NCBI GenBank assembly: GCA_023512835.1
Contig: CM042089.1
Location: 16,604,562 to 16,668,561 of the forward strand
From: Taxillus chinensis
Lineage: Eukaryota > Streptophyta > Magnoliopsida > Santalales > Loranthaceae
DNA: 64,000 nucleotides
Direction of reading: 5' to 3'
Positions within the stretch are counted from its first letter, which is position 1; every line of letters begins with the position of its first letter. The notes below the pieces were generated by a model, which did no database searches, was not told the DNA's origin, and saw only the letters and a program-made list of their open reading frames with translations. The translations under genes were made by a program, and so were the position numbers. Shown one piece after another: positions 21,063 through 33,690 of this stretch.

Positions 21063-23080
21063 TGTAATTCCCAATTTAGAGTTAACCGTGGATTGTTGTC
21101 GTTGTTGTCAACCAATTTATAATAAAGAATAACTATATCATGCACAAAAAAGAAATATAATGACTCATATTTTAATTAGATTTGTAAATAGCATGTAATT
21201 AGGATAAATAGACCATATTTGAGTTAAAGGACATTATTTTAGTGATATGGTAGAAAACACAGTTGTTTTTACTACACTTGAGGTTTATTTGGAGTCTAAT
21301 TTACCTAGGGGTATTATAGTAATATATAGTGGAAAATTGGAGGATTAATTAGTCAATTCAGATGTTATATGATTTAATATTATTAATATTAAAAGAAAAT
21401 TTGGGATTTAATTAACTAAGGGTTTTTTTGGTACTTCTCTTGGCTTAAAAGGGTTGCTTAGTGGATTAGAAAACCTAGTAAAAGAGATTACTTAATGAGC
21501 AAAAAATTAATATTATAATAGAATTAGGATGGGATTAGGACTCTGGAAGAAAGGGAGACCGTTTCTATAAATAAGGATGTCGTCCTCGAGTCTTCGTTGA
21601 TGATCCTTCATGTTTGAGAGAGAGAGAGAGAGAGAGATAGATAGATAGATAAAGCCATGACCATCCTAGTAGAAGAGGGAAAAGGACAAAGCTTGAAGAT
21701 TTAAGATGTTCGAGGGTGTTCCATCAGGTGTAGCCGGTTCCTACATGTTCGAGGTTGGTGGTTTTATCCTTCTACATCTTTATTAGAGTTTACCTTTATC
21801 AGGAATAGATTCAACTAGGGGTTGAATATAGAATGAACAAATTATGCATGTAACTGAGATAGGAGATCTAGACAATGGTGTTCGATTTTCAAATGTGATG
21901 ATGAGGACTGGGAATTGAGGGTTAGAGATTGTTTGGTTAAGCTTGAGCATACCTGGAGGTAAGGCATGTTATGATAGCATGTCCAAGGAGTCAAAGGTGA
22001 CTCGATGGGCGCCACGTGCACGACATGTGCACGTGGTGAGGAGTTCCATGTGCTGGGGTGTGCACGTGGCGGTGCACGGCACGTGCACGTGGTGAGGGGC
22101 GCCACATGCAGTGCCACGTGCAAGAGTGTTTTGCTAGTATGGCTCTTTTCGGGTATTTTGTATTGATTGTGATGTTGTAGGACCTCCTAATTTGATATAT
22201 TGGGCCTGTATGTTTATATAACGATGTTTATGGTGTGATAACTATGGACTTATAATGTTGATATTGTTGATGTGTGTTCTTGTTATATAGTGCACTGTAT
22301 TTGTTTTGATGAGGTCCGGTTAAGGACGGGTGGTCCAGGTAAAGGACAATGGTTGGGTAAAGGACAATGGTCCGGTATATGACAAAGGCCCGGTCAAAGG
22401 CAAAAGGATGTGATGGATCCGATCAAGGATATTGGTGTAGTAAAGTACAATAAGCGTGGTAAAGTACGAATATGAATTGTTCTATTATGTTTTATGAGGT
22501 GTTATGTGATAGTGTAATGTGTCGTGATATGAGCTATGCTATGATGATAATATGAGTTATAATGTGATATGATTTATAATATTAGGGTGTGACATAAGGT
22601 ATGAACGTTGTACTAGATAAGGTTAACCTCGGAGTGGGATGTGGATTGATAACCATCTACTGAACTTTTAAGCTCACACCTATGTCGTTAATCCTTTGGG
22701 AGGTGCTAAAGGATAGAGAAATTTTAGAAGATCAGCTGACCTTTCCTTTTATTGTGATTCCCTTTAGTTTATTGTAATGAACATGTGTTGTATTGGTTTG
22801 GTTTTGATTTCCTGAATATGGGTTTGTGGACCTTGTAAATAGATATTTAACGATGATGCGTGTATATAATGATTTGGTTTATTTTACCTATATTGTAATT
22901 GTTTGTAGACATTGGGATTGTACGGTTAAACTTCAATTGTGTAACCATCTTGGATGATTTGAGACAACACCCGCTTTGTAGTCTCTATTAGGTGCTAGTC
23001 GCCAATCCCTTGACCCTTCGAGTGTAGGTATGGGATAGTTACATGCCTAAATTATGGTCACTGAATTTGGGGACGTGACA
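21063..23080 (+). repeat. aged chromovirus-like LTR
   Basis: The right end is well supported: ...TTGGGGACGTGACA at 23080 followed by a decayed initiator-Met primer site. A TATA box CTATAAATAAGG lies near 21567 with a (GA)n leader from 21614, and the phrase AAGCTCACACCTATGTCG near 22670 resembles the splice-like phrase of the other chromovirus LTRs. The left end at TGTAATTCCC (21063) is a guess. No second LTR is visible. Confidence 0.5.
22008..22126 (+). repeat. cluster of CACGTG palindromes in the aged LTR
   Basis: At least five CACGTG cores within about 120 bp (for example GCCACGTGCACGACATGTGC at 22011, GTGCACGTGGTGAGG repeated, GCCACGTGCAAG at the end), in a degenerate ~45 bp repeat. They lie downstream of the TATA box, in the transcribed part. 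Function unknown. Confidence 0.65.
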
Positions 23081-23394
23081 AGTTGGTATCAAAACAGTTG
23101 TTCTAGATGGACCTAGGTTAGATAGGGTGGTAGATTGATACTTTGGTGCTTATGAAACATTGAGGGCGTCTAGCCAACGCAGTCCTTAGTCGTATACTTG
23201 GTTACCTTTCGGTCAGTTAAATCACCTTAGGATGCATTGGGTTGAGTGCATACATACCACCATGTTGCTTGTGCATTATAGGCACTAGATTTGATTGCGC
23301 ATGTTACTCTGATGATTGATAAATCCAATGATTACTTGCTAAATATTGTTTGAGATGATTTAGACTATTTGATGTTAACACACAACTTTTGTAG
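23081..23394 (+). other. leader of the aged element with decayed primer site
   Basis: TGGTATCAAAAC at 23084-23095 matches the initiator-Met primer site TGGTATCAGAGC with two changes. About 300 bp of leader follow, then chromovirus A cuts in at 23395. TGTAG (23390-23394) should be A's left target duplication. Confidence 0.6.
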
Positions 23395-25114
23395 TGTCAC
23401 GCCCCGGATTTCCGACTCGGGGAAACCGGTACGTGACTCCCCATTCACCCACACGGAGGTCAACAGGGTTGGATTACTGGATGCCACACAAGCAAGACTA
23501 ACAATTACAATAAATCAAACAAGCCACATCTTTATTTAATTTCAAACATCAAAGGTTCACAAACCAACCATGTTCCTTACTAGAATTCAATCCCTTAGTA
23601 CATTTCCCCCCTGGGGTTACATAAATTATAAAAGTACATTACTGAAGTGAACAATAAAATGAAGATGGTCTTCCACCTTGGTGTATCCACCTAATGCCTG
23701 TAAGTCCCTGGAAAACAAGCAAACACAGGAGGAGGGGTGAGCAACCACAACTCGGTAGGGATCATGTCTCCTCAACCCTTCCCATGCTCCTAGCGGCTAC
23801 ATGCATGTGCATAGGTGTAGTGACATGGCGATATTAAGAAAATAAAGCATTCCACACAAATGGGCGTAACCTCGGCCCCACCCACACCTGGCTAACAAAC
23901 CACATCTCAAGCAAGTAATTTAACCGCCTCTTCGGGCCATCGATTTAACCGCCTCTCAGGCAAAGTAATTTAACCGCCTCTTCGGGCCATTGGTTTTAAC
24001 CGCCTCTCAGGCAAAGTAATTTAACCGCCTCTTCAGGCCAGATACCACAATCATGCACACAACATACACCATGTTCACTCAAGCATAATACCAAACACTT
24101 GGTGTGCACCCGTTCACAAGTGCACAAACCCAGCCATTCAGGCAATAGAACAAACACCCAGCATGCATACATACACCAAATCACAAGTCCAGCCACACAG
24201 GCATATTATCAAACATGTACTAGGCATATACACACAACAATATTCACTCAGGCATTCCATCGAACATGTAACATGCACTGACCACCCAACAACAGAATCA
24301 CACCAAAATGCCATTGAAAGCCAACATCCATATAAGAGATCACACCTATATGGATATATATATATATATATATATATAATAGCAGGTATAGACCAAATTC
24401 TACCTAAGAACCCTAGGACAAAGAGGAATTAGCAAGAACAGAACCCCTACCTCAAGTAAAACGCAACAACATAGCAATATTCTGTTCCCACGCCGAACGC
24501 CGTCCACCCACGAGACACCGACCACCCACGCAAGACGCCCGGCAGCAACCAGGAGCTCTCCTTCCCTCTCTCTCTCTCTCTCTCTGCGACGGCTGCTGGA
24601 GCAACAAACCCTATACCTAAAACAGAGGGGCTTCTCCTCCTTATATAGACAACACAACATCAAAACGACGTAGTTTTGATTAAGTGAATCCCAGCATCAA
24701 AATAACATAGTTTTGATGGAACAAGCTATGACCTTCCCACATCCATACACACCAAAATATTCACTATTTGAACTTGGTCCTTTAGGAAGAAATCATCAGC
24801 AAAACAAAAGGAAGACAACCATGCAAAAAGATGCCTGCACGTGAAAAGCCCATCTCACGTGTATTCTCGCGTGCAGCTCCAAATGGCCTAGAATTTTTCC
24901 ACAAGCCTTAGAACAACATCAGGAAGGCTCCCATGCAAAAATATCACTGCACGTGAAAAGCCATTCTCACATGCACTCCTTATTGGGCTCAAACTTTGCC
25001 TCTTGCTTGCTCCTCAACATACAAGATGATTTAGCGAAAGTGTGTGGAAAGAAAAACCCCTTAAAACCCAACAATTTCCACTCAAAAGGCCACCCGCAAA
25101 CACGGGTCACTACA
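23395..25114 (-). repeat. A 3' LTR
   Basis: 1720 bp; on the minus strand TGTAGTGACCCGTG...GGCGTGACA. It is more diverged from B and C LTRs than those are from each other. Contains an (AT)n run at 24354-24380, a TATA box near 24640, and the palindrome with arms ATCAAAAC/GTTTTGAT near 24660-24682 plus a decayed second copy. Peptides with His/Thr-rich composition here are repeat artefacts. Confidence 0.9.
23913..24040 (-). repeat. 26 bp minisatellite in A LTR, five units
   Basis: Units contain the core AACCGCCTCTTCGGGCC or the shortened AACCGCCTCTCAGGC. The same minisatellite lies at the same place in the LTRs of B and C with other unit orders. Confidence 0.85.
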
Positions 25115-25385
25115 TCCTCTCCCCATTAAGACTTTTCGTCCTCGAAAAGAAACAAAATGCAAGGAAAACAAACACAAGCTACCCATTTGCCGCACGGCAA
25201 GCCACAACACCCAAATGGGTCATACACCGCACACAGCACACAATAGTACATAACAATGCCACATACACATGTCACAAATACCAATTTCATACTCACAAAT
25301 ATAAACACATGTCTACAAGGACAATACACACCAAATCATAAACAAGAAAACACGTTACTATCATTGTCAAACCCACCTCCCACCC
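25115..25385 (-). other. A 3' untranslated end with two purine-tract modules
   Basis: Next to the LTR lies the purine tract complement TCCTCTCCCCATTAAG (25115-25130), then the inverted pair TTTTCGTCCTCGAAAA (25134-25149). A second, similar module sits at 25386-25410 at the end of the coding frame. Same arrangement in B and C. Confidence 0.65.
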
Positions 25386-26291
25386 TTAAGATTGGTCATC
25401 CGCGAACAACTCTGGATGCTGCTCCCGCATCAAGGACTCACGCTCCCAAGTCTCCTCCTCAATGCCACGGTGCTACCATAGCACGCGAACCAAAGGAATA
25501 GCACAACCACGCAAAAGTTTCTCCCGCCGGTCGAGTATACAGATAGGGGCCTCAACAATGGACATGTCATCCTCAACATCCAATGTCCCCCAATCGATCA
25601 CATGGGTGGGGTCAGGGTGATACTTCCTCAATTGGGACACGTGAAACACGTTGTGCACTCGACTCAGCCGCGGTGGTAACGCTAACCGGTAGGCCACGGG
25701 CCCCACATGAGCCAGAATCTCAAAAGGACCAATAAACCGCGGAGATAGCTTGGAACCTCGCCCAAACCGTCGATGTCCACGACGTGGAGAAACATGAAGA
25801 AACAAATGATCACCAACAGAAAACTCCAAAGGTCGCCGCCGCTGATCCGCATAAGATTTCTGCCGACTCTGAGCTGATAACAAACGCTGACGAATCAACT
25901 TAACCTTCTCGGTAGCCTCTTGAACCATCTGTGGTCCCAAGAGAGCGGCCTCTCCTACCTCAGTCCAACACAACGGTGATCGGCACGGTCGGCCATACAA
26001 CGCCTCAAAAGGAGCCATCCCAATGGACGCCTGAAAACTGTTGTTGTAGGCAAACTCCACCAAAGGAAGGTGAGTTGCCCACGAACCCCCGAAATCTAAC
26101 ACACATGCCCGCAACTTGTCCTCCAAGGTTTGATTCGTCCTCTCCGTCTGGCCATTAGTCTCAGGGTGAAAGGCCATACTCAAGTTAAGTTTTGTTCCCA
26201 TAGCCTCCTGCAAGCCTTCCCAAAAATGGGAAGTGAACCTCGAGTCTCTGTCGGACACAATCGACAATGGCACCCCATGCAGTCGCACAAT
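25386..26291 (-). pseudogene. A integrase C-terminal half and chromodomain
   Basis: Continuous from the E2 junction: [22 protein letters not shown] (second catalytic Asp), [23 protein letters not shown] (catalytic Glu helix), the GPY/F-type region with [15 protein letters not shown], then the chromodomain with [25 protein letters not shown] replaces an expected Gln codon at about 25470-25472 inside the chromodomain, after which the same frame runs on with EETWERESLMREQHP to a TAA at 25386-25388. Chromodomains in this lineage are thought to guide integration to heterochromatin. Confidence 0.93.
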
Positions 26292-27791
26292 TGACAGACA
26301 GATTTTTAGCCTCTCTAAAAGAGCTAGCTAATGTCGTTAAATCTCTCTTCAAGATAATAAATTCCCTAAGTTTGCACTAAAAGAATAGCAGCAAGCAAGG
26401 GGTCGAACCCACAGGGATTAGCCTAGTTTTCTAGTTCTCAAATTAAAGCACCCAATTACTATTGTTCTATAAAATGTCTTGGCAAAAAGTTTTCTTTTTT
26501 AAACTAAAGATCTAATTTTTATTTGGTTTTCTGAATAAACAAAGAAAGTAAAGTGATTTTAAGATTAAGATTCAAGGATTAAAAGCATCTAGGGTCACAA
26601 TTTCACCTCCCTATGTTATCTCTACTGGTTCATGGTATTAGGGTTATCTGATTGAAAACATGCTAAACACAAGCCAAGGACAACAAATGGTCATTGAGGT
26701 CCTTTTAAGAGTTGTATGCCAGAATGGTCATCTAAACATACAAACATGCAAAGCCAATAAATCATACTTGCAAAAGGATAATGATCACACCAAATACAAA
26801 TAAGTTATGAATCTCAATCCGCCCTAGACTAGGGCTAAGAATACCAAGGTGTACATCCAAAGATAGAATTTAAGAACAGATTCATAAAACATGCAAAACT
26901 CATTCATCCAAACCTAATATTCATAAACATAGCAAAGCAACAAGGGGGCTACATTGCTCCCCTAGATTAAAGAACTACTCACGCATGATTACCAAGCAAA
27001 ACCATAGCAGAATAGCTAAACATCTTCTTCTAATCCACGCGCACAGCAAAGCTTCAAATCCAGGCTCCAAAATCCGCGACGGTCGCTGCGACGGTCGCTT
27101 CTCCTAGGTCAAGGACAGCCTCCCAAGACGTGGAGCCTCTCTCTCTCTCAAAAACGTGTAGGGGGTCTAGGGATAGGTTACATGGGGCGTGGAGGCTTTA
27201 TTTATAGAGTTTGGATGGGCTTTGAGGCGTGTACCCTAGCCCATTTATCAAAACGGCGTAGTTTTGATAAGTAACACTCGAAACTTTAAAATCTCTATCT
27301 TCCATCCACAATTTGGACTTGGGCCTTCAGGAACAAATGATCGGCATGGAAAAATGATAAGATCGGTCCAAAAATATCTCTCGCACGTCAATTTGCACGT
27401 GATATGGTGAATCCACGTGCACCTCCAAATCAGCTCAAACTTCTCCCCAAGCTTCCTTGCATCCTGTAGAGGCCTGAGAGGCAAAAATAGGCTTGCACAT
27501 GAAATGGGTGAATTCACGTGTAGCTCCAAATGCTCTGAAATTTCTGTGGTAGGTAGAGGACATCATTCTAAGAAACTTTTGTTCTTGCATGCCAATTGTT
27601 TGAGGCCATCTACTATGTCAAAAGTGAGCTCCAAAATCTGCCAAAACAGCTTAAAAACGCATGTATTTGCAAATAGCATCTTCCTAGGTGTTAGAGCAAA
27701 TATATATGATATATGAAGCAATAAAGCTCTAATCATGCTCTTAAACATCCTAAATAAATACTAGAATAACAGCATAAAATGCACGTTATCA
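26292..27791 (-). repeat. E2 3' LTR
   Basis: 1500 bp, minus-strand TGATAACG...CTGTCA. TATA box at 27199-27206 (reverse). The purine tract complement AATACACCACACTTGAACC follows at 27792. Confidence 0.95.
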
Positions 27792-29292
27792 AATACACCA
27801 CACTTGAACCATTGCTTGTCCTCAAGCAAAAACATACAAGCATGCAAAAATAAAATAAACACTCAGTCAAACGGGAAGAAAAATAAAATAACAGTCAAAG
27901 AGAATCATGGTTTCCTAAGCATGCAACTCTATCATGATAAAATGGGAATTTAAGCATCGAAATGAGTCATAACTTAGTTCATTCATGTCCATATCCCTAG
28001 TCCAACAACCATGCATTATCACCACTTAAATTTCAGATATAAGCAAGCAATCCATGATAAAATAACACCTAGTTTCCCTTTAAGTTCTTACCAAGGATAA
28101 GCAGCCTCACTCAAATATAATAATTCTCAAGCCCCAATACCTATCAATGAACAATGGATGGAAAACTCTATCTCTACACTCGCCATCAGCTATTGATTAA
28201 GTACTTGCCAAGCAATCATGAGAGTTCCCTATTGTGCTCATCAAAGAAAACACACTCTTTATTCTACTTTACTTGAACTCACACTCTAATCTAAACTCAA
28301 TAAACTCACACTCTATTCTAATAACTGATAAAACAAAACCATGAGCTAAAGAATTGAGCTCAACACTCTCAAAACAAAACACAATTCAGCCAATGTGGCT
28401 TCACAAATAAATAATCACACATAAACATCAAGCCAGTGTGGCTTTTATTCTGAATCTTTCTTTTTTTTTTCTGTTTTTTTAGTAATAACCTTACAAGGTT
28501 GCATTTTATGCTCTCCCTTGATGGATTATTCACTCTTTTTTTTACTCACATAACACATAAATAAGACTGATTTTTCTAATGCATACCCCTTTTCAAAATG
28601 TGATGGGCTTTTTCCACAATGTGCATCACAGCCTTTTCCAATAATATCACACAATAAAGAAAAGAATGCAAAGACAACTACAATGACTTAGAGGTCTTGC
28701 ATCCTAACTCCACACACCAAACACTGAGCACTAATAAGTAATCACATGCTTACTTGACTCCTGCCATTAAATAACCAATGTTGAATGCAAGAAGAGTAGC
28801 AAATCAAACTATTACCCATACCCTAAAATGGCACTCAAAGGCTAAAAGAAGTTGTTCTCATTTTTCATTTCTTTTCTTTTTCACTCAACTTTAAGGGTTA
28901 CTTAGGTCTATCATAGCATTTCATGCTCAGCTAATATTCAAAACTCAGCTCCAAAAACATGGTGATATCATTTATAAGATAAAGACATGATTAAACCAAT
29001 TCAGAGCACATTTTAACTACTTTAACACCCTTATCACAACATGATACTAATGTGGCATAAAAATTAAATTTTAAGCTAAAATTGCATACTTAATATCCAT
29101 GTCTCCACAAACAAATCATTCAAGCAAACAACTCAAACAATCATGCAACTAAAAACAGTTTTTTTTTTATTATTAAAATTAAACATGCAATCACAACATA
29201 AAAGACAAGCAAGTGGCTCAAGTCACTCCCCATACACCACACTTAAAATATGCTATGTCCTCATGGCATAAAATAGGGAGTAGGAAAAACAC
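27792..29292 (-). other. E2 non-coding 3' tail
   Basis: Counterpart of 13158-14716 in E1, likewise without frames. It contains the same internal purine-tract-like phrase, here CCATACACCACACTTAAAAT near 29230, about 1.45 kb from the true polypurine tract at the LTR. Confidence 0.7.
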
Positions 29293-31652
29293 TTACCCCT
29301 GGTTTGGCACACTGTAATAGTAGATGACATTGGCCACCATTCGTCGTACTGAGCCACAAAGTCAACCGACGTCTCGCCGCGCACTTCCCAAGTTTCCTTC
29401 CCTTACGAAATAGCCATCATGTAGTAGCAAACAAAGATCCCACAACTGAATTGGTCAGTCGCCGAGGGATTTCCATTTCGTTGAGGTGAATAAGAGGGAG
29501 CTTATCCTGCAACAATCCTTCTTTGATTATCGCCACTTTCATTCGTTTGATGAACCCATGCACTAACTGTCTTTTCCGTCTAGCAAACCCTTCGCCTTGG
29601 CTTGGATCATATAGCACGGCATGTCCTACATCCAGATTCAAACGGACAAGTACATAGTGGCGGTCAATATGCACCGGAATCAGCACCTCATGCATACCAT
29701 GCCAAGGGCGGTGCCCTTCATTCTCACCATTGATGTGATGGGGCCACACCTCTTCGGACAAAGGTTGATTGAAAAGCTCACACAGCATGATGGAAGTGTA
29801 CCGAGCTAAGGGGTAGTTATGAGGCTCAGCCTCTACTACATAGCGCATGGTCTCGAAAAGAGGTCTATCTCGTCGGCGTAGAGATATTCATTCTCGGAGA
29901 TCCTCTTTAAGCTAAAAGAGGTGAAGATATCATTATCCCGTATAAAGCGAGCCCTCTGAACCGTGGAATTGATGAACTCTTCAAATGCTGCTTGGCTCTC
30001 GTTAGATGATAAAGCTGGATTAATGATTAAATGGACAGGAGGGCCAAGTAGATCTTCAGGTTCAGCAGGCATGCATGCACCCCAAGAGACAGGAAATATA
30101 GCAGGCACCAGAGCTTGAGAATATGCAGGATCAGTAAAAGGCCGGGAAGGGTGAATACCCTTCGCCGGCTCTGTCTCCTCTTGAGGCCGGAAGGGTGAAT
30201 ACCCTGCCGCTGGGCTCTGCCTCCTCTTGGTGATAGTGGGATGGCCGAGTCGAAGATTTTGGTTGAGGTGGATCTGCCTGGGCTAGATAGGAATCTTCGG
30301 GGGATGGAGAGGGTTCTTCATCGGATATCTCCACTATAGGAGAACGTTTTGATGCTTTCCTCTTGCTCAAAGCCTTCCAGATTTTGCCTAGGAGGCCTTT
30401 AACTTCTTTGTTGTCCTTCCTCAGGGCTTCCACCTCGCTACTGGGTTCCTGGCATTTGCCTCCCTGAGCTCTTGTGTTTCTTGCCTCCAAGCTTTGGTAG
30501 ATGCGGCGGGAGGAGCTTCGGGGTTTCCCATGCTCTAGACGATGCATGAGCGGCTACATCCTGGGGCCTCCCATGCTCGGTTCTAGGTTGTGAAGTAGCT
30601 TGTTGGTCTCCCAGAGATGAGGGCCATTAATTCTTCAAATTGAGCACTTGGTGATGTGCCCATTAGTGATTGCCCAATTGATGACCTCCACTTCGCTCAC
30701 TACTTGCCCACTAATGCCTTGAAAGAAATTGAAAATATCTTCTTTGTGTACATTAAACCGCATGTACATGGCGGTGAGTCTCGTATAAAGTCCGCTTCCT
30801 TTGATCCACATGAGGAGAGGTCTCCCTTGCAAAGTCCGTGGATCGCTCCACATGAACACCGTGCCTAGCGGGTCTGGATGGAGGAGGAACATTGGTTGCC
30901 CAATGACCTCTGGTGCTGACCCCCCAAACCTCCTTCAGATGCAATACTCTTAACACCCAGTGAGAAGGAAAAGTAATGCTCTCCATGGAGGAAAAATGCA
31001 AAGCAAGCATGCTTTGAAATATTACACACAAAAGTCTGCCATTTATCTGCTTTGATGAGTTTTTCTTCCACCATTTAAAAATGGTAGTGGCCCAATCCAC
31101 ATTTAGCATATGATCAATGCTATACATGAACTCCAGGTGTGGCTTAGGCACACTATCTAGCCCACTGGTCTGAATCAATAAGCATTTCCCTACCAGGTAA
31201 GCTAGGCATCTAAATTTTCCACCAAAACCATTCTTGGTAAACTGCCTTCGACTTTGAAATTTTCTAGCATAGTTGCATGCAGTACCAAATTCTCCTAGGC
31301 TTAGCTGAGGGAAGCTATCACTGGGTTCAGGGAGGTTAAAGCAATATCTAATAATTTCAGGGGTAATTCTAACATAAACCCCTTGCACAACCCCTATCAG
31401 TTCATCCTCACTCCCAGAGACAGATGCATAGAATTCTTGTAGGGCAGAGTAGGAAATAGCTGGCTGGGCAGATACTAACCTTTGTAATCCCAGATTTTGA
31501 ATTTTAAGAGCCACCTCTCTAGCCCAGCCCGGCTCCGAAGCCTCCAAAGCCTGCATATCAAGAGCATGCCCCAAGAGTATCTCCTCTTCAGGTTGGCTAG
31601 CAGCACTAGGTGAGTGCACCTCCTCCTGGCCAGTCCTCCTTGTGCGCACCAT
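29293..31652 (-). pseudogene. E2 accessory ORF with C48/Ulp1-like domain
   Basis: About 786 codons. The first ~240 are open (MVRTRRTGQEEVHSP to VDWATTIFKWWKK), followed by a frameshift near 31050. The rest is readable in pieces: charged, probably coiled region with LRKDNKEVKGLLGKIWKAL (30400), SPIVEISDEEPSPS (30314-30337 core), linker PAEPEDLLGPPVHLIINPAL (30050), and the C48-like part 29417-29848 with IPVHIDRHYVLVRLNLDVGH and VLYDPSQ in one frame (catalytic His and Asp intact). One base is missing just before the Cys; in the next frame the DNA reads DQFSCGIFVCYYM. Further on a CAA to TAA change closes the frame. Damage sites differ from E1. No signal peptide or membrane helix. Confidence 0.78.
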
Positions 31653-32486
31653 CTTTGGAATGAGAAAATAAGAACAAAGAGCAGAAAACTGAAGAGCAAG
31701 AGAGCGAAAGAGCGAGTTTCTCCTAATACTCGGATCCGGAGTGATTTTGGTGTGGAAGCCTTTGAAGATGGCCTCCCTTTATATAGCGTGCAGAAGGAAA
31801 GATGCTCCAATTGGCGTGATACACGTGCCCCTAACTTTTCAGAGTGTTCTGACCAAAATAGCCCTTGCACGTGAATTGGCCGAATTGGCGTGCAGGTCAG
31901 AATCGTCCCAAACTTTGGTAAGCAATAGTCCCTTCTGCACGTGAATTGTTTGAAGCTTCTAGGAGGGATAAAATCAGTATTTTGCATTTTTGAGCCTCCA
32001 TATGATAGCTAGCAATTCGCGTGCAAGAGTAAACGTGATTCACATGGTCTTCATCTACCATTCCAGAAAGTTACAGCTCAAAAGGAGGTGCACGTGAATT
32101 GGGCAATTCACGTGCAAATTCACGTTCAGGCCCAAACTGGCCCAAATTTCTCCCATGAGTTGCTTATGCATTATGGACCATCTTTAAGTCTTGCACGTGA
32201 ATTGGTTGAGCCCATCTTCAAGCACTTTTGGGCTTCACTTGCTCCTTGCTCCTTGACTTTGACTTTAAAAATAATTCCACAAGTTCAGGACCCAAAAATT
32301 TGCTCATCCTGCAAATGGTTAGTTAAGAAAGAAGCAAAGTCTCCTGCACAATGGTTAGCTTGCAAACAAATTTATTGATTAAAACAAATAAAAGAAAATA
32401 ACATAAAATAAAACATAGCAATAAACATTGGGTTGCCTCCCAACCAACGCTTTATTTAAAGTCTGTAGCTAGACTTTCAATTATGA
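31653..32486 (-). promoter_or_regulatory. E2 internal promoter-like block and post-integrase spacer
   Basis: TATA box (complement TTTATATA, 31778-31785) 126 bp before the accessory ATG. Upstream on the minus strand are several CACGTG motifs (31827, 31868, 31939, 32089, 32108, 32193), including an inverted pair at 32089-32113. The part near the integrase holds the GGTTGCCTCCCAACC phrase at 32430. Longer than in E1, where about 250 bp are missing. No open frame. Confidence 0.62.
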
Positions 32487-33690
32487 TCAGGCAATGGTGA
32501 AAGAGAGGGAATCAACTATCTCCCTCTGAGTTGACCCAAAGTATGGTTTCAGTCTGTTGCCATTCACCCAAAATTTCTTGCCATCTATAGCTTGGAGCTC
32601 AAAGCTCCCATATGGCTTCTTATCAACTATCACAAAAGGTCTCATCCACTTGGACCTTAATTTTCCAGGAAATAACCTCAACCTTGTGTTAAATAGAAGA
32701 ACTTTCTGCCCTAAGGTTAAAGGTTCATTGTTGAGTTGCCTATCATGCCATTTCTTAGTTCTTTCTTTGTAAAATTTAGCACTATCATAGGCATCCAGCT
32801 TAAGCTCATCTAACTCAATTAATTGAGTCATCCTAAGCTCCTTGATCTCTTGTGGGTTAAAATTTAACTTCTTCAAGGCCCAATGAGCCTTGTGTTCTAG
32901 TTCCACAGGCAAGTGACATGCCTTACCATATAGAATACGGTAAGGTGACATTCCAATGGGAGTTTTGTAAGCTGTCCTATATGCCCATAAGGCTTCATCA
33001 AGCCTTTGAGACCAATCTTTCCTATTGGCTCCAACAGTTTTCTCTAAAATGGCCTTAATCTCCCTGTTGGACACTTCTGCTTGTCCATTAGCTTATGGGT
33101 GGTAAGCTAAAGACTTCCTATGAGTGACACCATACTTGTTTAATAATTTGTCAAACAATTTATTGCAAAAATGACTACCCTCATCACTGATTATAGCCCT
33201 TGGTGTCCCAAAACGGCTAAAGATGTTCATAGTAAGGAAGTCTGTCACAATCCTAGCATCATTCACTCTAGTAGGAATAGCTTCTACGCACTTAGACACA
33301 TAATCCACAGCAAGCAAAATGTATGAAAACCCATCAGAATTGGAGAATGGCCCCATGAAGTCAATGCCCCAAATGTCAAAAATTTCAACCTGGAAGGATT
33401 CCGGTTAAGGGCATCTCATTTTTCCTAGACAAACCACCTACCCTTTGACATCTATCACACTTTTTGATGTAGACATAGGTGTCTTTCACCATGTGAGGCC
33501 AATAAAAGCCACACTGCATGACTTGGTCAGGACACCTCCAAAGTGGCCCCCATAATGTGATGCATGACAATGATGTATTATGTCATCTACCTCCTCCTCA
33601 AGGACACACTTTCTAATGACTCGGTCAGGACACCTCCTATAAAGAATTGGGTCTTCCCAAATGAATTTCTTAGCATCCACTACCAATTTC
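32487..33690 (-). pseudogene. E2 integrase
   Basis: [14 protein letters not shown] and KKCDRCQRVGGLSRK give the zinc-binding region (33420-33600), with a small break near 33530 and another near 33400. The catalytic core [22 protein letters not shown] and the Glu-bearing helix follow down to 33060; a TAA replaces a codon in HPQANGQ-like sequence near 33092-33094. The C-terminal region [23 protein letters not shown] is intact to the stop at 32487-32489. Confidence 0.92.
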
